A DNA stretch of 64,000 nucleotides from UBA6244 sp963676875 (GTDB taxonomy: Bacteria; Bacteroidota; Bacteroidia; Bacteroidales; F082). The stretch's first letter is position 1. Every line of letters starts with the position of its first letter. The translations under genes and the position numbers were made by a program. The stretch covers positions 4,464,001 to 4,528,000 of the forward strand of contig OY781436.1 of the NCBI GenBank assembly GCA_963676875.1, given 5' to 3'. This document shows, in pieces, positions 18,122-27,953 of this stretch. The notes below the pieces were generated by a model. The model did no database searches. It was not told where the DNA came from and saw only the letters and a program-made list of their open reading frames with translations.

Positions 18122-19303
18122 TTACATTTTTTCTACGATAAGGGCTGTACCCATCCCCCCTCCTATACAGAGGGTAGCCAGACCTTTTTTGGCATCGGTT
18201 TTTTTCATTTCGTAAAGAAGGGTGGTTAATATCCTTGCGCCGGAAGCACCAACGGGATGACCCAGTGCGATAGCTCCACCATTGACATTTACTTTTTCAG
18301 GATCAAAGTTCAAATCACGGGCCACGGCAATGGACTGGGCAGCAAAGGCTTCGTTGGCTTCCACCAAATCGATATCATCCATGGTCAGGTTGATTCTTTC
18401 AAGGGCTTTTTTGGTTGCCGGCACAGGGCCGTATCCCATGATATCAGGACTTAGTGCGGCACTGGCATATGAAATAATCTTCGCCATGGGATGGAGATTC
18501 AGCTCTTTGGCCTTGTCGGCAGACATCACGATAAGCATGGCCGCTCCATCGTTGATACCTGAGGAAGTGGCAGCGGTAACGGTACCATCTTTTTTGAAGG
18601 CGGGACGTAATTTTTGAATTTTCTCGATGGTGACACCCTTTTTGGGAAATTCATCCGTATCGAACACGATGGGGTCACCCTTTCTTTGAGGAATGACTAC
18701 AGGTACAATTTCGTCCTTGAAACGCCCGTCCTGAATGGCTTTTTCGGTTTTATTTTGGCTTCTTACGGCAAATTCGTCCTGCTCTTCGCGGGTGATGTTC
18801 CAGCGTTCGGCAATATTTTCGGCAGTAATACCCATGTGTGTTTGACTAAAGGCATCAGTCAATCCATCATGAATCATGCTATCGATCATGGCTCCATTTC
18901 CCATTTTTTGACCAAATCGAGCGTTGGGAAGCAAATAGGGTGCATTGGACATGCTTTCTGTGCCTCCGGCCAACACCACGTCGGCATCACCCAGCATGAT
19001 CATTTGAGCGGCCAGACTAACTGCTTTCAATCCCGAACCACATAGCTTGTTGATGGTCATGGCCGGAACCGTTTCGGGAATACCCGAATTGATTCCAATT
19101 TGACGGGCAACGTTTTGTCCCAATCCTGCGGACAGGATATTACCCACAATGACTTCGTCAATTACATCAGGAGCAATTCCCGCTCTTTTGATGGCTTCTT
19201 TGGCAGCTACAACGCCTATTTCAACAGCCGATAATGCCGACAATCCTCCTCCAAAGGCTCCGATGGCAGTGCGTGCGGCTGATACAATAACAACTTCTTT
19301 CAT
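18122..19303 (-). CDS. Acetyl-CoA C-acetyltransferase (thiolase)
   Basis: A 393-aa thiolase, normal length. Catalytic Cys in NKLCGSGLKAVSLA, the second active-site His in GGAIALGHPVGASGARI, and the C-terminal CIGGGMGTALIVE loop with the third Cys. It condenses two acetyl-CoA to acetoacetyl-CoA or runs in the thiolytic direction. With the SDR downstream it forms a two-step module joining acetyl-CoA and 3-hydroxyacyl-CoA. This fits the acetate- and carboxylate-activating genes (acs, CoA-transferase) on the same strand. Confidence 0.95.
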   Translation of the reverse strand: MKEVVIVSAARTAIGAFGGGLSALSAVEIGVVAAKEAIKRAGIAPDVIDEVIVGNILSAGLGQNVARQIGINSGIPETVPAMTINKLCGSGLKAVSLAAQMIMLGDADVVLAGGTESMSNAPYLLPNARFGQKMGNGAMIDSMIHDGLTDAFSQTHMGITAENIAERWNITREEQDEFAVRSQNKTEKAIQDGRFKDEIVPVVIPQRKGDPIVFDTDEFPKKGVTIEKIQKLRPAFKKDGTVTAATSSGINDGAAMLIVMSADKAKELNLHPMAKIISYASAALSPDIMGYGPVPATKKALERINLTMDDIDLVEANEAFAAQSIAVARDLNFDPEKVNVNGGAIALGHPVGASGARILTTLLYEMKKTDAKKGLATLCIGGGMGTALIVEKM

Positions 19304-19505
19304 ATCCTAGTGTTTTATTATTCACAACAAAATAAAGGCATGAAACCCGAAATAACTTATCATAATAAAACAAATGTGTTATGGACTTTCATCCCTATTT
19401 TTAAATAAAATTTAAGTTATATATTGTTTTACAACGTTTTAAGCAAACTATTTACACTATCGACTTATTCTTATTTGGTTGGTTGTTTAATGGCAATCAA
19501 CCGTT

Positions 19506-19929
19506 ACAACAATCACAAACCGTCTGTTTTGCTCATTTTGTTTTTATTGAATAAAAAGAGCCATCTTTCTTGCCTACTTTTACTCTGAAATAAACATTTG
19601 GGTCACCTTGAGACAAAAATTTCGATAAGCCATGACAAGAACTTTTGCCTTGGCTCCGCTAGGAGCCCAATATGGGTAGAAAGTTCTTATTTCGTATTTC
19701 GCGTCCCGTATGGGACGAGACAACATATAGAGCAATGGCATCCCGTTCCATACGGGACGGAACACATATTATCCATACCATATGCTACCCATATTCAATC
19801 CCTAACGGGATAATAAAAAATTGATTTTTAAATCGCCCCCACTTTTTATTCCCCGATATGCTATTTTATAACCCACCTTTTGGAAAGACTTCCGTAAAGG
19901 AAACAGTTGAAAAGTGTTAAAACAAGCAT
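19506..19929. repeat. 424-bp tandem repeat, copy 1
   Basis: The unit begins ACAACAATCACAAACCGTC and ends GTGTTAAAACAAGCAT. It contains several short hairpins with G/C stems: GGCTCCGCTAGGAGCC, GTCCCGTATGGGAC and ATCCCTAACGGGAT. Such small palindromes are typical of REP-like elements in Bacteroidota. It is non-coding; the short frames across it are chance. Confidence 0.8.
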
Positions 19930-20146
19930 ACAACAATCACAATCCGTCTGTTTTGCTTATTTGGTTTTCATTGAATAAAAACCGCCATCTTTCTTGCCTG
20001 CTTTTACTCTGAAATAAACATTTGGGCACCTTGAGACAAAAATTTCGATAAACCTTGACAAGAACTTTTGACATGGCTCCGTTAGGAGCTCAATATGGGT
20101 AGAAAGTTCTTATTTCGTATTTCTCGTCCCGGATGGGATGATACAA

Positions 20147-20795
20147 CCTGCTGAATTTCATATTTTTAAGCACATTGTTTCCCTACCGACAAAACCTCAA
20201 TAATGAAAAAATCATCCGGTATTTCAAATTTGTTTGTTAAATTTGACTTTTGATCAAATTTACTGATTATGGCCAATACTTACACCCAAATCCACATTCA
20301 TTCGGTATTTACGGTGCAAAATCGCAGTTGTATTTTAAAGAAAGAGTGGAAAAAAGAATTGTATCAATACATCACCGGGATCATACAAAATCATGACCAT
20401 AAAGTTTTGGCTATTAACGGAATGCCTGATCATGTCCACGTTTTTTTTGGAATGAGACCTGCCCAATCGTTGTCTGATTTAATGCAGGATATCAAAGGGG
20501 ATTCCTCCAAGTGGATAAATAAGAATGGACTTATAAAAAGTCATTTTTCGTGGCAAGAAGGTTATGGAGCATTCTCCTACAGCAAGTCACAGGTGGATCA
20601 GGTGATCGATTACATACGAGATCAGGAATTTCATCACCGCAGAAAATCGTTTCTGGACGAATACCTTGAATTCCTTGTAAAATTTGACGTCCCATATGAT
20701 GAAAGATATGTTTTCATACCTGTTGACTATAATCAAGTAGATTGAATGGTGCCATCAGTCGGTCACATGAATACGGAGCCTGCCCGTTAATTTGG
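20147..20795 (+). mobile_element. IS200-like insertion element
   Basis: About 645 bp of DNA unique to copy 2 of the tandem repeat, containing one transposase gene. The boundaries are estimated from where copy 2 leaves and rejoins copy 1, with an uncertainty of a few bases. No inverted terminal repeats or target duplication are evident, as expected for Y1 (HUH) transposases, which act on hairpins in single-stranded DNA. Confidence 0.75.
20269..20745 (+). CDS. tnpA: IS200/IS605-family TnpA transposase
   Basis: A 158-aa Y1 (HUH) transposase of usual length. The metal-binding HUH motif is visible in GMPDHVHVFFGM, and the catalytic Tyr is probably in GYGAFSYSKSQVDQVIDYI, followed by the conserved DQEFHHRRKSFLDEY helix. 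Such enzymes cut and join single-stranded DNA at hairpins. The gene appears intact and so may be active. It sits inside a repeat rich in small hairpins, which could be its recognition structures. Confidence 0.93.
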   Translation: MANTYTQIHIHSVFTVQNRSCILKKEWKKELYQYITGIIQNHDHKVLAINGMPDHVHVFFGMRPAQSLSDLMQDIKGDSSKWINKNGLIKSHFSWQEGYGAFSYSKSQVDQVIDYIRDQEFHHRRKSFLDEYLEFLVKFDVPYDERYVFIPVDYNQVD

Positions 20796-20995
20796 AGAAA
20801 TGGTATCCCGTCCCATACGAGACGGAACCCATATTATCGATACCATATGCTACCCATATTCAATCCCTAACGGGATATTAAAAAATTGATTTTATAAACC
20901 GCCCCCACTTTTTGTTCCCGGATATACTATTTTATGACTCACCTTTTGGAAAGACTTCCGTAAAGGAAACAGTTGAAAAGTGTTAAAACAAGCAT

Positions 20996-21078
20996 ACAAC
21001 AATCACAATCCGTCTGTTGTGCTCATTTGGTTTTTATTAGCCAAAAATCACCATATTTGTTGCCTGCTTTTACTTGTT
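20996..21078. repeat. 424-bp tandem repeat, truncated copy 3
   Basis: The unit starts again (ACAACAATCACAATCCG) and follows the consensus for about 80 bp up to TGCTTTTACT, then diverges just before the SMP-30-like gene. Confidence 0.7.
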
Positions 21079-21116
21079 CAAATTCATACCCGCGTGACAA
21101 ACTAATTCTTACTAAC

Positions 21117-21944
21117 ATGAAAAAAATACTTCTGACTACATTAATTCTGGTCACCGCTTTTTTTTCGCTGTATGCCCAAAATCCTGAAACCATTTGGCAA
21201 ACGGATCCCGTTTTAAAAACGCCCGAATCGGTTTTCTACAATGAAGCCACAAACCAAATTTATGTGTCGAACATCAACGGAAAACCAACGGACAAGGATG
21301 GCAATGGCTTTATCTCCTTGTTGGATACGGATGGTACCGTCAGGAAGCTGGATTGGATTACCGGAATGGATGCACCCAAAGGCATGGCCATGGAAGGCAA
21401 CTTATTGTACGTTACCGATATCGACAAAATTCATGTGATGGACATCAACACGGCCCAAATAATCAAAACCATCGAAGTACCGGGAGCTTCCTTTTTAAAC
21501 GACATGGTTTTGATAGCTCCTTCGTCGTTTGTGATTACCGACATGGGCACCAACCAACTGCTTAAATTTGATGGAAACAACGTTACTACTTGGTTGTCAG
21601 AGGGGCTGCTGGTTTCGCCCAATGGACTGGCTTTTTCCAACGGTCTGCTATACGTAGGAACCCGTGATAATTTACTGGTGTATAACCCTGAAGTCGAGGC
21701 CTTGGAAGTTTATATTTCTGAAACAGGCCCCATCGACGGGCTCATTCCGCTCGCTTCCGACAGTTTTGTCATCTCCGATTGGTCGGGAAAGATTACCCGA
21801 TTGAACAGGGAACGCCAAGAAATTGTGCAAAATACCACCGATGAGAAGATTCAAGCGGCCGACCTCGGTTATATTCCTTCCAAACAATGGATATTGATTC
21901 CAACTTTTTTTGACAATCGGGTGATTACCATTCAACTCCATTGA
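21117..21944 (+). CDS. Secreted SMP-30/gluconolactonase-like beta-propeller
   Basis: A 275-aa protein with signal peptide (MKKILLTTLILVTAFFSLYA, cut before QNPET). The mature part is a six-bladed propeller pattern (ESVFYNEATNQIYVSNING, PKGMAMEGNLLYVTDIDKIHVMD, NGLAFSNGLLYVGTRDN, DSFVISDWSGKITRL) as in SMP-30/gluconolactonase-like proteins. Periplasmic location is inferred. The start at 21117 was chosen because the upstream in-frame extension is DNA of the 424-bp repeat. Substrate unknown; many relatives are lactonases, but the metal ligands cannot be assigned by eye. Confidence 0.85.
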   Translation: MKKILLTTLILVTAFFSLYAQNPETIWQTDPVLKTPESVFYNEATNQIYVSNINGKPTDKDGNGFISLLDTDGTVRKLDWITGMDAPKGMAMEGNLLYVTDIDKIHVMDINTAQIIKTIEVPGASFLNDMVLIAPSSFVITDMGTNQLLKFDGNNVTTWLSEGLLVSPNGLAFSNGLLYVGTRDNLLVYNPEVEALEVYISETGPIDGLIPLASDSFVISDWSGKITRLNRERQEIVQNTTDEKIQAADLGYIPSKQWILIPTFFDNRVITIQLH

Positions 21945-22186
21945 CACAGATGATGAGATAGTTATTCATATTTTGCATGTTAATTTAACTTTTTTATTCA
22001 CTTTATTTTTTTTGGTTTCGAATCCATTTATTTGACAATCAATGTTCTATAAAACTCATAGAATCCTCTGATTTACTCTGTGACTTCTCTGTGTAACTCT
22101 GTGAAACAGTTTCTAACCACATCACGTGAGTCTATTCATGAAAATTTTTTTTTCAAAAAAATGGCCACCAAAAACTGATTGAAACC

Positions 22187-23101
22187 CTAAAAAATAGAAG
22201 AAGCCGTTTCAGTGGTAAACCTTTCCAAAAACTTCATTCCTCGAAATGAGTTGCCCTTTGCATTGAGGCGCGGACTCCAAACGGCGATGGTATATTTGTT
22301 GGGATGCACCGCGATAATGCCGCCTCCTACCCCACTCTTGCCGGGCAAACCGACCTTGTAGGTAAACTCGCCTGCTTCATCATAAAATCCGCAAGTTTGC
22401 ATAATGGCATTGATACGCTTGGTCTGACTTCCTGTGAGAATATTCTGCGAGCCATCCGGCAGTTGGCCGTTGTTGGCCAAAAACAAAAAAGTACGCGCCA
22501 ATTCGCCACAAGTCATCTTGATGCTACACAGGTGGTAATAAAAATCCAACACCCTTTCCACCTGATTATGAATGTTGTTGAACGATTTGATAAAATTCAC
22601 CAAAGCTGCATTTCTAAAACCTGTGGATTTTTCGCTGTTGGCGATGGTGGGGCAATAATCAATGGAGGGATTACCTGATAAAAGTCGAATATAATCGAGG
22701 AGTTCCTGTTCGGGGTTTTTCAATTTACTCACCAGCATGTCACAAATAACTATTGCACCTGCGTTGATGAGCGGATTACGTGGAATGCCCAAGTCGTGTT
22801 CCAATTGTACCAGCGAGTTGAAGGCAGTTCCCGAAGGCTCCACACCCACACGCTCCCAGATTTTACTTTCGTCAAATTTATAGGCCAACGAAAGCGACAA
22901 CACTTTGGCAATACTTTGGATGGAAAATTTCTCCTCACTGTCGCCCACCGCAAAATGTTCATCGCCGATGGTAGCCAGGTGAACGCCCATTTGATCCGGA
23001 TTAACCCTGCCCAGCTCGGGAATGTAAGAAGCTACCTTTCCTTCGTTCGGCTCTTTGATTACTTGATAATAAATGTGTTGGATAATGGATTGATAATTCA
23101 T
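22187..23101 (-). CDS. glsA: Glutaminase
   Basis: A 304-aa beta-lactamase-fold glutaminase (glutamine to glutamate plus ammonia), cytoplasmic, with normal length for GlsA. Motifs: FSIQSIAKVLSLSLAY with the Ser-x-x-Lys catalytic pair, RNPLINAGAI, GFRNAALVNFIKS, and the C-terminal GLPGKSGVGGGIIAV. The longer frame from 23164 is rejected: it runs through a perfect -7 box at 23122-23129, and MNYQSIIQHIYYQ is the usual N terminus. Confidence 0.95.
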   Translation of the reverse strand: MNYQSIIQHIYYQVIKEPNEGKVASYIPELGRVNPDQMGVHLATIGDEHFAVGDSEEKFSIQSIAKVLSLSLAYKFDESKIWERVGVEPSGTAFNSLVQLEHDLGIPRNPLINAGAIVICDMLVSKLKNPEQELLDYIRLLSGNPSIDYCPTIANSEKSTGFRNAALVNFIKSFNNIHNQVERVLDFYYHLCSIKMTCGELARTFLFLANNGQLPDGSQNILTGSQTKRINAIMQTCGFYDEAGEFTYKVGLPGKSGVGGGIIAVHPNKYTIAVWSPRLNAKGNSFRGMKFLERFTTETASSIF

Positions 23102-23121
23102 GGCATACGAATTTATGGGAG

Positions 23122-23129
23122 CAAAATTA
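23122..23129 (-). promoter_or_regulatory. -7 box of glsA
   Basis: TAATTTTG on the minus strand fits TAnnTTTG, 21 bp upstream of the chosen glsA start. Confidence 0.55.
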
Positions 23130-23188
23130 GTCTTTTTCACCATGAAATCAGTGGGGAAATTCAAACCATGCTCGCTCCCACTTACGAC

Positions 23189-24067
23189 CTAATCAGCCAA
23201 ATATCCGAACTTACCGGAATTAAAATCCTGAAATGCTTTCAGCAACTCTTCACGGGTGTTCATCACAAACGGGCCATGGGACGCAATGGGTTCATTGAGC
23301 GGTTCACCGCTAAGGACCAATACCACAGACTTTTCGGATGCCCTTACAACAAATGCTTCCCCTTGATTTTCGAACACGACCAAATGATCCACGGGAGCAT
23401 CTTCGGCATCGTTAATCTTAACCTCCCCTTCAATCACCAAAAGTGCCGTATGAAAATGTGAAGGAAATGAAAAATTGGCCTCAGCATCTTTTTCTAACCG
23501 GACGTTCAACAAATGAATGGGTGAAAAAGTAGTGGCCGCACCTTCAACATCCTGATATTTTCCTGCTATCACCTCTACCTCTCCCTGTTTGTCGGGCAAC
23601 TGGAATTTCGGTATTTGGTCACGGGTAATCCCCTGATATTTAGGCGCCGACATTTTGTCTTTGGCGGGCAAGTTCACCCAAAGCTGCACCATCTGAAAAT
23701 TTCCGCCCATTTTACTGAATCCGGCTTCATGGTATTCCTTGTGCAAAATCCCTGAAGCAGCAGTCATCCATTGCACATCCCCTTCACCAATCACGCCACT
23801 GTTTCCTGCACTGTCGTGATGTGCCACCTTGCCCTTGTAGGCGATGGTCACCGTTTCAAAGCCCCTGTGCGGATGCACTCCCACACCCCGTGGCGTATCA
23901 GATGGCGGGAAATAGAATTTGGAGTTGTAATCCATCAGAATGAATGGATCCATGCGTTCCATGCTCATGCGGAAAGCACCGGGAATAAAGTTGTGAACGC
24001 GGAACCCGTCACCCACAAAGTGAGGCTCAACAGGTGGTATAATGAGTTCGGTATGTTTCGTATCCAT
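23189..24067 (-). CDS. Pirin family protein
   Basis: A 292-aa bicupin of the pirin family. The N-terminal cupin carries the metal ligands in GVHPHRGFETVTI and GDVQWMTAASGILHKE (His, His, His, Glu). The C-terminal half is the Pirin_C domain ending GPFVMNTREELLKAFQDF. Some pirins show quercetinase activity and others act as redox-sensing cofactors, so the function in this organism is not certain. It is upstream of glsA on the same strand with an 87-bp gap, and glsA has its own promoter there. Confidence 0.93.
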   Translation of the reverse strand: MDTKHTELIIPPVEPHFVGDGFRVHNFIPGAFRMSMERMDPFILMDYNSKFYFPPSDTPRGVGVHPHRGFETVTIAYKGKVAHHDSAGNSGVIGEGDVQWMTAASGILHKEYHEAGFSKMGGNFQMVQLWVNLPAKDKMSAPKYQGITRDQIPKFQLPDKQGEVEVIAGKYQDVEGAATTFSPIHLLNVRLEKDAEANFSFPSHFHTALLVIEGEVKINDAEDAPVDHLVVFENQGEAFVVRASEKSVVLVLSGEPLNEPIASHGPFVMNTREELLKAFQDFNSGKFGYLAD

Positions 24068-24408
24068 GGCAGCAATTTTTAGTTAGCATATAGTTTAAAA
24101 GACCAAAACTAAACAATGAAACATTTGCAAGGTCTAAATTATTGCAATTATCACTTCAAGTTAAATGATTTTAACATATAGCGGTATAATACCCCACATA
24201 CGTATTATCGACTTGTAAAGACTTAAAAATTCACTAATACAAACCATAATACACTGGATGTAGCATATTACACCCGTCAAACTCAACAACCATACAAAAC
24301 TACCTGAAAACTTACAATTGTGGCTTGTTTTGCTTCCAATAACATATGCTAGATATCTTGAAACGCAAGATACTTTAGAAATACCTAGCCTCGAACAGGA
24401 GATATCTA
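24068..24408. other. Intergenic region, nothing recognised
   Basis: About 340 bp of AT-rich DNA without a supported gene or hairpin. Confidence 0.5.
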
Positions 24409-24582
24409 TTACTGAGCAGATTCCAGTTCGTTAATCTTATCCATTAAACTCACGGCCTCAACATACTTTTCATCGCTGAGATAACGATCAGTTGACATAA
24501 GCCCGTGCGCTTCAGCAATGAGCCTTTTGTATTCCTTGTGTAACTCTCTCGTTTCAGCTTTCTTTTTAAATAATCCAAACAT
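24409..24582 (-). CDS. Small Lacal_2735-type protein
   Basis: A 57-aa protein starting MFGLFKKKAETRELHKEY, followed by a helical chain ending in KYVEAVSLMDKINELESAQ. The N-terminal MFGLFKKK followed by K/E-rich helices and a 'SD.KY.EA..LM..I' segment is the pattern of the Lacal_2735 family, widespread in Bacteroidota and of unknown function. The ATG at 24582 was preferred to 24609 because it gives this family N terminus. Confidence 0.8.
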   Translation of the reverse strand: MFGLFKKKAETRELHKEYKRLIAEAHGLMSTDRYLSDEKYVEAVSLMDKINELESAQ

Positions 24583-24884
24583 GGCTTTAGTTGTTTTTAT
24601 AATTAACATGAATGTTTTGATGTGAGTATCAAAAACAAAAACCTTCTCTCCTTTTCAAAATATGATGCAAATATATCATATTTATATTTAATAAACACAA
24701 GTTGTTATGATTTTTTTAATGATACATTACCTTTATTTATACCTATTCTTAATAGCGTGTTTATTTGGCCATTATTAAAGGACTACCTAACACAAATATC
24801 GCTTAGACAATTTCAGAAACCCGGATTATTAAAAACAAATTATTGCATCTAAACATCTTAATATGAACATATAAGTAGCCAAAC

Positions 24885-25229
24885 CTACTTAAGCACAACC
24901 TCCACATTCGCACTGAGCGCATTTTTTTTTAGGTATGGGTAAACATAATAAGTTCCTGGCTTTAATTTAATACCTATTGCTTTTGAAACATCAGTAAATT
25001 TATATACCGTTTCGCTTTCTTTTTGAATCCAAAACCCCTCGTTTACGCCACTTACAGCAACTATTTTCATGGTTTGGGTAATCTTTAACGGGATACAAAC
25101 CAGCTCAGCCTTTTGTTCACTGTCCTCTTTCACCTGCTTACCAATCAAACGCGTGTCATTGGCCTGGGCAAGAGCCATGACACACGAGAAAAGGAAAGCA
25201 ATAAGCAGCGGGTTAACCAGGTATTTCAT
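24885..25229 (-). CDS. Small secreted protein, unknown
   Basis: A 114-aa protein with signal peptide (MKYLVNPLLIAFLFSCVMALAQ). The mature ~92 residues are beta-rich (GIKLKPGTYYVYPYLKKN, then SANVEVVLK) and could form a small beta-sandwich. I do not recognise a family. It lies downstream of the TonB receptor on the same strand with a 144-bp gap; co-function is not shown. Confidence 0.72.
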   Translation of the reverse strand: MKYLVNPLLIAFLFSCVMALAQANDTRLIGKQVKEDSEQKAELVCIPLKITQTMKIVAVSGVNEGFWIQKESETVYKFTDVSKAIGIKLKPGTYYVYPYLKKNALSANVEVVLK

Positions 25230-25373
25230 ACGTACTAAAACCTTTTAAGGTATGGATTATCTTATTTTGTATAAAAGTACTCCACCAGCCAGCCAAAACA
25301 AACCAAAATGAACATGCGCCCCTGTTCAATGGACAGATGCGCATGTGCGTTGAATAATTGTTTTTTAAATGGA

Positions 25374-27788
25374 CTATAAATGAAATGTCAGCCCTGCCGA
25401 AAAATTAAATTTTGCCTGTGGAAAATAACCATTCATTTCTTCAGGTCGATCGCCTCCGGCATAATAGGAATATACCCAGGCATTGCTACTATATTCAGTA
25501 CTGAAAATATTATTCAAGCTTACCATAAAATCTATTTTCTTTACCCATTTTGGCTCTATAGAGTAGTTAATCAATAGGTTGTTAACGAAATACGGATCCA
25601 AACTGCGACTATCAGTTTGCGTATTATCAATGAATTGCCGGCCAACATAATTTGATATAAAACTCATCTTCAAATGCTTAATTGGTGTTACAGACAGGTT
25701 GCTCCCAACGACCCAATTGGGAGAAAAAGAAATGTCGGTGTTTCCAATGGTATCGGTTCTTTGTTCAGGCCACGTATTCCAATCGTCGGTATAGCTGATA
25801 AAGTTCTGAATTTTATTCATGCTATTGGCGCCATGAATATCCCACTCCACAATTTTCAAAAAGCGAGCACCGACAGTTACTTCCAAACCGGCACGATAAC
25901 TTTTGGCCACATTGGTTTTGATGGCTTCTCCCACATTGTTAATTTGTCCGGTGAGCACCAATTGATCCCTGTAATCCATATAAAAAAGATTGGCCTGAAG
26001 TTTTAATAAGCTTCCACTAAAACCATAACCCAATTCGTAATCCACCAGCTTTTCGGGCACCACATGTTGGTTGGCATCAGCATCCCGATACACCGAACGA
26101 CCGGGCTCGCGGTTGGCCACTGCCACCGAAAAATAGAGGTTCTGACGATTATCGAGTGCGTAATAAAGCCCGGCTTTGGGATTAAAGAAATCGAAGGTAT
26201 GTTGTTGGGTCAAATCCCTGAAATCTTCGTGAAACCCTTTCATATCGTATTGAATATGACGGTATTGCAAATCTCCATAGAGGGTAATTTTTTCGCTCAA
26301 CTCATAGGAAGCTTTTGCAAACACATTAAATTCCGATTTGCTTCCCGTGTTAAAATACCAATCGCGGTTGTATTCGCCCAAACGGGCAATTTGCGCCCAA
26401 ATTACTTTTCCATAATGATCGCCATCGTAGTTACTCCAGCCTCCTCCGGCATTTACCGTGAACCTGCCAAGATTCATGTTCAACGACAAATTGGCTCCGT
26501 AATATTTATTATTGAGCCACTTTTGTTGAATCAAATTGGTACTTGAGATGGTATCTTGTCCAATGATGGTATCATTCCACCCATAATCAGAGAAATCGCG
26601 GTTGTTTTTATAACTTTCGTAGTATCCCTTTCCTGTTGTGAGAAACACTGCTGATACCAGATTAACTTGCTTACTAAACTCGTGGGCATAGTGCAACTGA
26701 TAATAATTCTGGTTGTAGTGGTCAATTTGGTTATCGTAATAACCTTGAAACTCCCCGTTTTGGTCATAAATTTCTCCGGCAGGATTGTAGGTACGGTTGG
26801 TTTTCAGACTATCTTTGGGCACACCATCCCAAGCCTGATAGGTTTCTTCCTGTCCTAGCATCACCACAGCTTTTACTACGTCTTTTTTACCATAATATCC
26901 CGTTGAGAAATAGCCGGAATATAGTTTTGACCAGGCTCTGTCGATGTATCCGTCAGAAGTGATTCCCGAGATTCTTCCATCCATGGTCCACCTTTTGTTG
27001 ATGAGACCCGTACCGAAGCCAAGAGTATTTTTAAACGTATTGAATGACCCTGCCATACTACTGATTTCAGCATAAGGATTGGCATGAAAAGTTTCGGTTT
27101 TGATGTTGATGCTCGCACCAAAGGAAGCTGCTCCGTTGGTGGATGTGCCCACACCACGCTGCACCTGAATATCGCTTACAGATGAGGCCAGATCAGGTAA
27201 GTCCACAAAATAAACACCTTGCGATTCACCGTCATTAACGGGCACACCATTGAGGGTGACATTAATTCCGGTGAGGTCGGTGCCACGAATGCGGATACCC
27301 GTGTATCCAACGCCGGCACCAGCATCTGAAGAAACCACCGTTGAAGGCATTCCAGTGAGAAAATAGGGCAAATCTTTACCGGTATTTTGCTCGCTGATCT
27401 CAGCTTTGTTGATGGTGGAAAAAGTGGTGGGTGAGTTGTCACCGGCCCTGATAGCCGAAATTATCACTTCCTCACTCATGAAAACGGCAGGTTTCAACTG
27501 TATGTCGAGTGATATATTTTCTGAGAGGGTCATTTCTTTCTCCCATGATTCAAACCCCACATAGCTCGCCTTTAGTCTGATCTTTCCCGGTTTTAAATTC
27601 TCCATTGAGAAGGCTCCGTCCTTGGAGGAAACAGCATGGAGGTAGGTTCCCGGAATGGTGATGTGCGCCCCCGGCAGCGGTTGACCGGTTTCATCGTTGA
27701 AAATTTTACCATTGATTGTAAACTGGGCAGTGGCCATGGTGGAAAACAGCACCAACAGGCCAATAAATAAATAACTTTTTTTCATCAT
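25374..27788 (-). CDS. TonB-dependent receptor, probable thiamin uptake
   Basis: An 804-aa outer-membrane receptor. Signal peptide (MMKKSYLFIGLLVLFSTMATAQ), then a carboxypeptidase-like regulatory domain (ETGQPLPGAHITIPGTYLHA), plug domain (IRIRGTDLTGINVTLNGVP, VQRGVGTSTNGAASFGASI), then the 22-strand barrel ending KFNFSAGLTFHL with terminal aromatic-rich strands. A TPP riboswitch precedes it, so expression should fall when thiamin pyrophosphate is plentiful. TPP-controlled TonB receptors in Bacteroides are known thiamin importers, which makes this the likely substrate. No other thiamin gene lies in the window. Confidence 0.93.
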   Translation of the reverse strand: MMKKSYLFIGLLVLFSTMATAQFTINGKIFNDETGQPLPGAHITIPGTYLHAVSSKDGAFSMENLKPGKIRLKASYVGFESWEKEMTLSENISLDIQLKPAVFMSEEVIISAIRAGDNSPTTFSTINKAEISEQNTGKDLPYFLTGMPSTVVSSDAGAGVGYTGIRIRGTDLTGINVTLNGVPVNDGESQGVYFVDLPDLASSVSDIQVQRGVGTSTNGAASFGASINIKTETFHANPYAEISSMAGSFNTFKNTLGFGTGLINKRWTMDGRISGITSDGYIDRAWSKLYSGYFSTGYYGKKDVVKAVVMLGQEETYQAWDGVPKDSLKTNRTYNPAGEIYDQNGEFQGYYDNQIDHYNQNYYQLHYAHEFSKQVNLVSAVFLTTGKGYYESYKNNRDFSDYGWNDTIIGQDTISSTNLIQQKWLNNKYYGANLSLNMNLGRFTVNAGGGWSNYDGDHYGKVIWAQIARLGEYNRDWYFNTGSKSEFNVFAKASYELSEKITLYGDLQYRHIQYDMKGFHEDFRDLTQQHTFDFFNPKAGLYYALDNRQNLYFSVAVANREPGRSVYRDADANQHVVPEKLVDYELGYGFSGSLLKLQANLFYMDYRDQLVLTGQINNVGEAIKTNVAKSYRAGLEVTVGARFLKIVEWDIHGANSMNKIQNFISYTDDWNTWPEQRTDTIGNTDISFSPNWVVGSNLSVTPIKHLKMSFISNYVGRQFIDNTQTDSRSLDPYFVNNLLINYSIEPKWVKKIDFMVSLNNIFSTEYSSNAWVYSYYAGGDRPEEMNGYFPQAKFNFSAGLTFHL

Positions 27789-27855
27789 GCTAATGATTTA
27801 ATTTTTAAATGATTAAATCAATAGTGGATTCCCGATGGGTGGTTGAAACGACTCT

Positions 27856-27945
27856 TTTCCCTAACCGGCATTACCCGGATCAGGTTCAGAGGGTATGATC
27901 TCAGCCCGAATTTAATCCGCCCTTGACGGATAGGCACCCCTATTG
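27856..27945 (-). ncRNA. TPP riboswitch
   Basis: On the minus strand the thi-box core is clear: GGGGTGC near the 5' end, CTGAGATCATACCC, then GAACCTGATCCGGGTAATGC and GGTTAGGGA, with a P3 stem extension between. It lies between a -7 box and the TonB receptor gene about 70 bp downstream. TPP binding is expected to turn the receptor gene off. Confidence 0.95.
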
Positions 27946-27953
27946 TTGTGCGG

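Larger units (their letters stand above)
19930..20995. repeat. 424-bp tandem repeat, copy 2, split by IS200-like element
   Basis: The same unit restarts at ACAACAATCACAATCCG and matches copy 1 closely until about 20146. It is then interrupted and resumes near 20796 (ATCCCGTCCCATACGAGACGG) to its normal end. The excess length over 424 bp (about 640 bp) equals the inserted element. Confidence 0.8.

Noticed and set aside
19580..19813. Short frames on both strands across the 424-bp repeat
   Set aside because: They lie in hairpin-rich non-coding repeat DNA and differ between the repeat copies.
21945..22186. Possible small RNA between the SMP-30-like gene and glsA
   Set aside because: Only a loose CTCTGTG direct repeat is visible; no promoter box or terminator hairpin supports a transcript.
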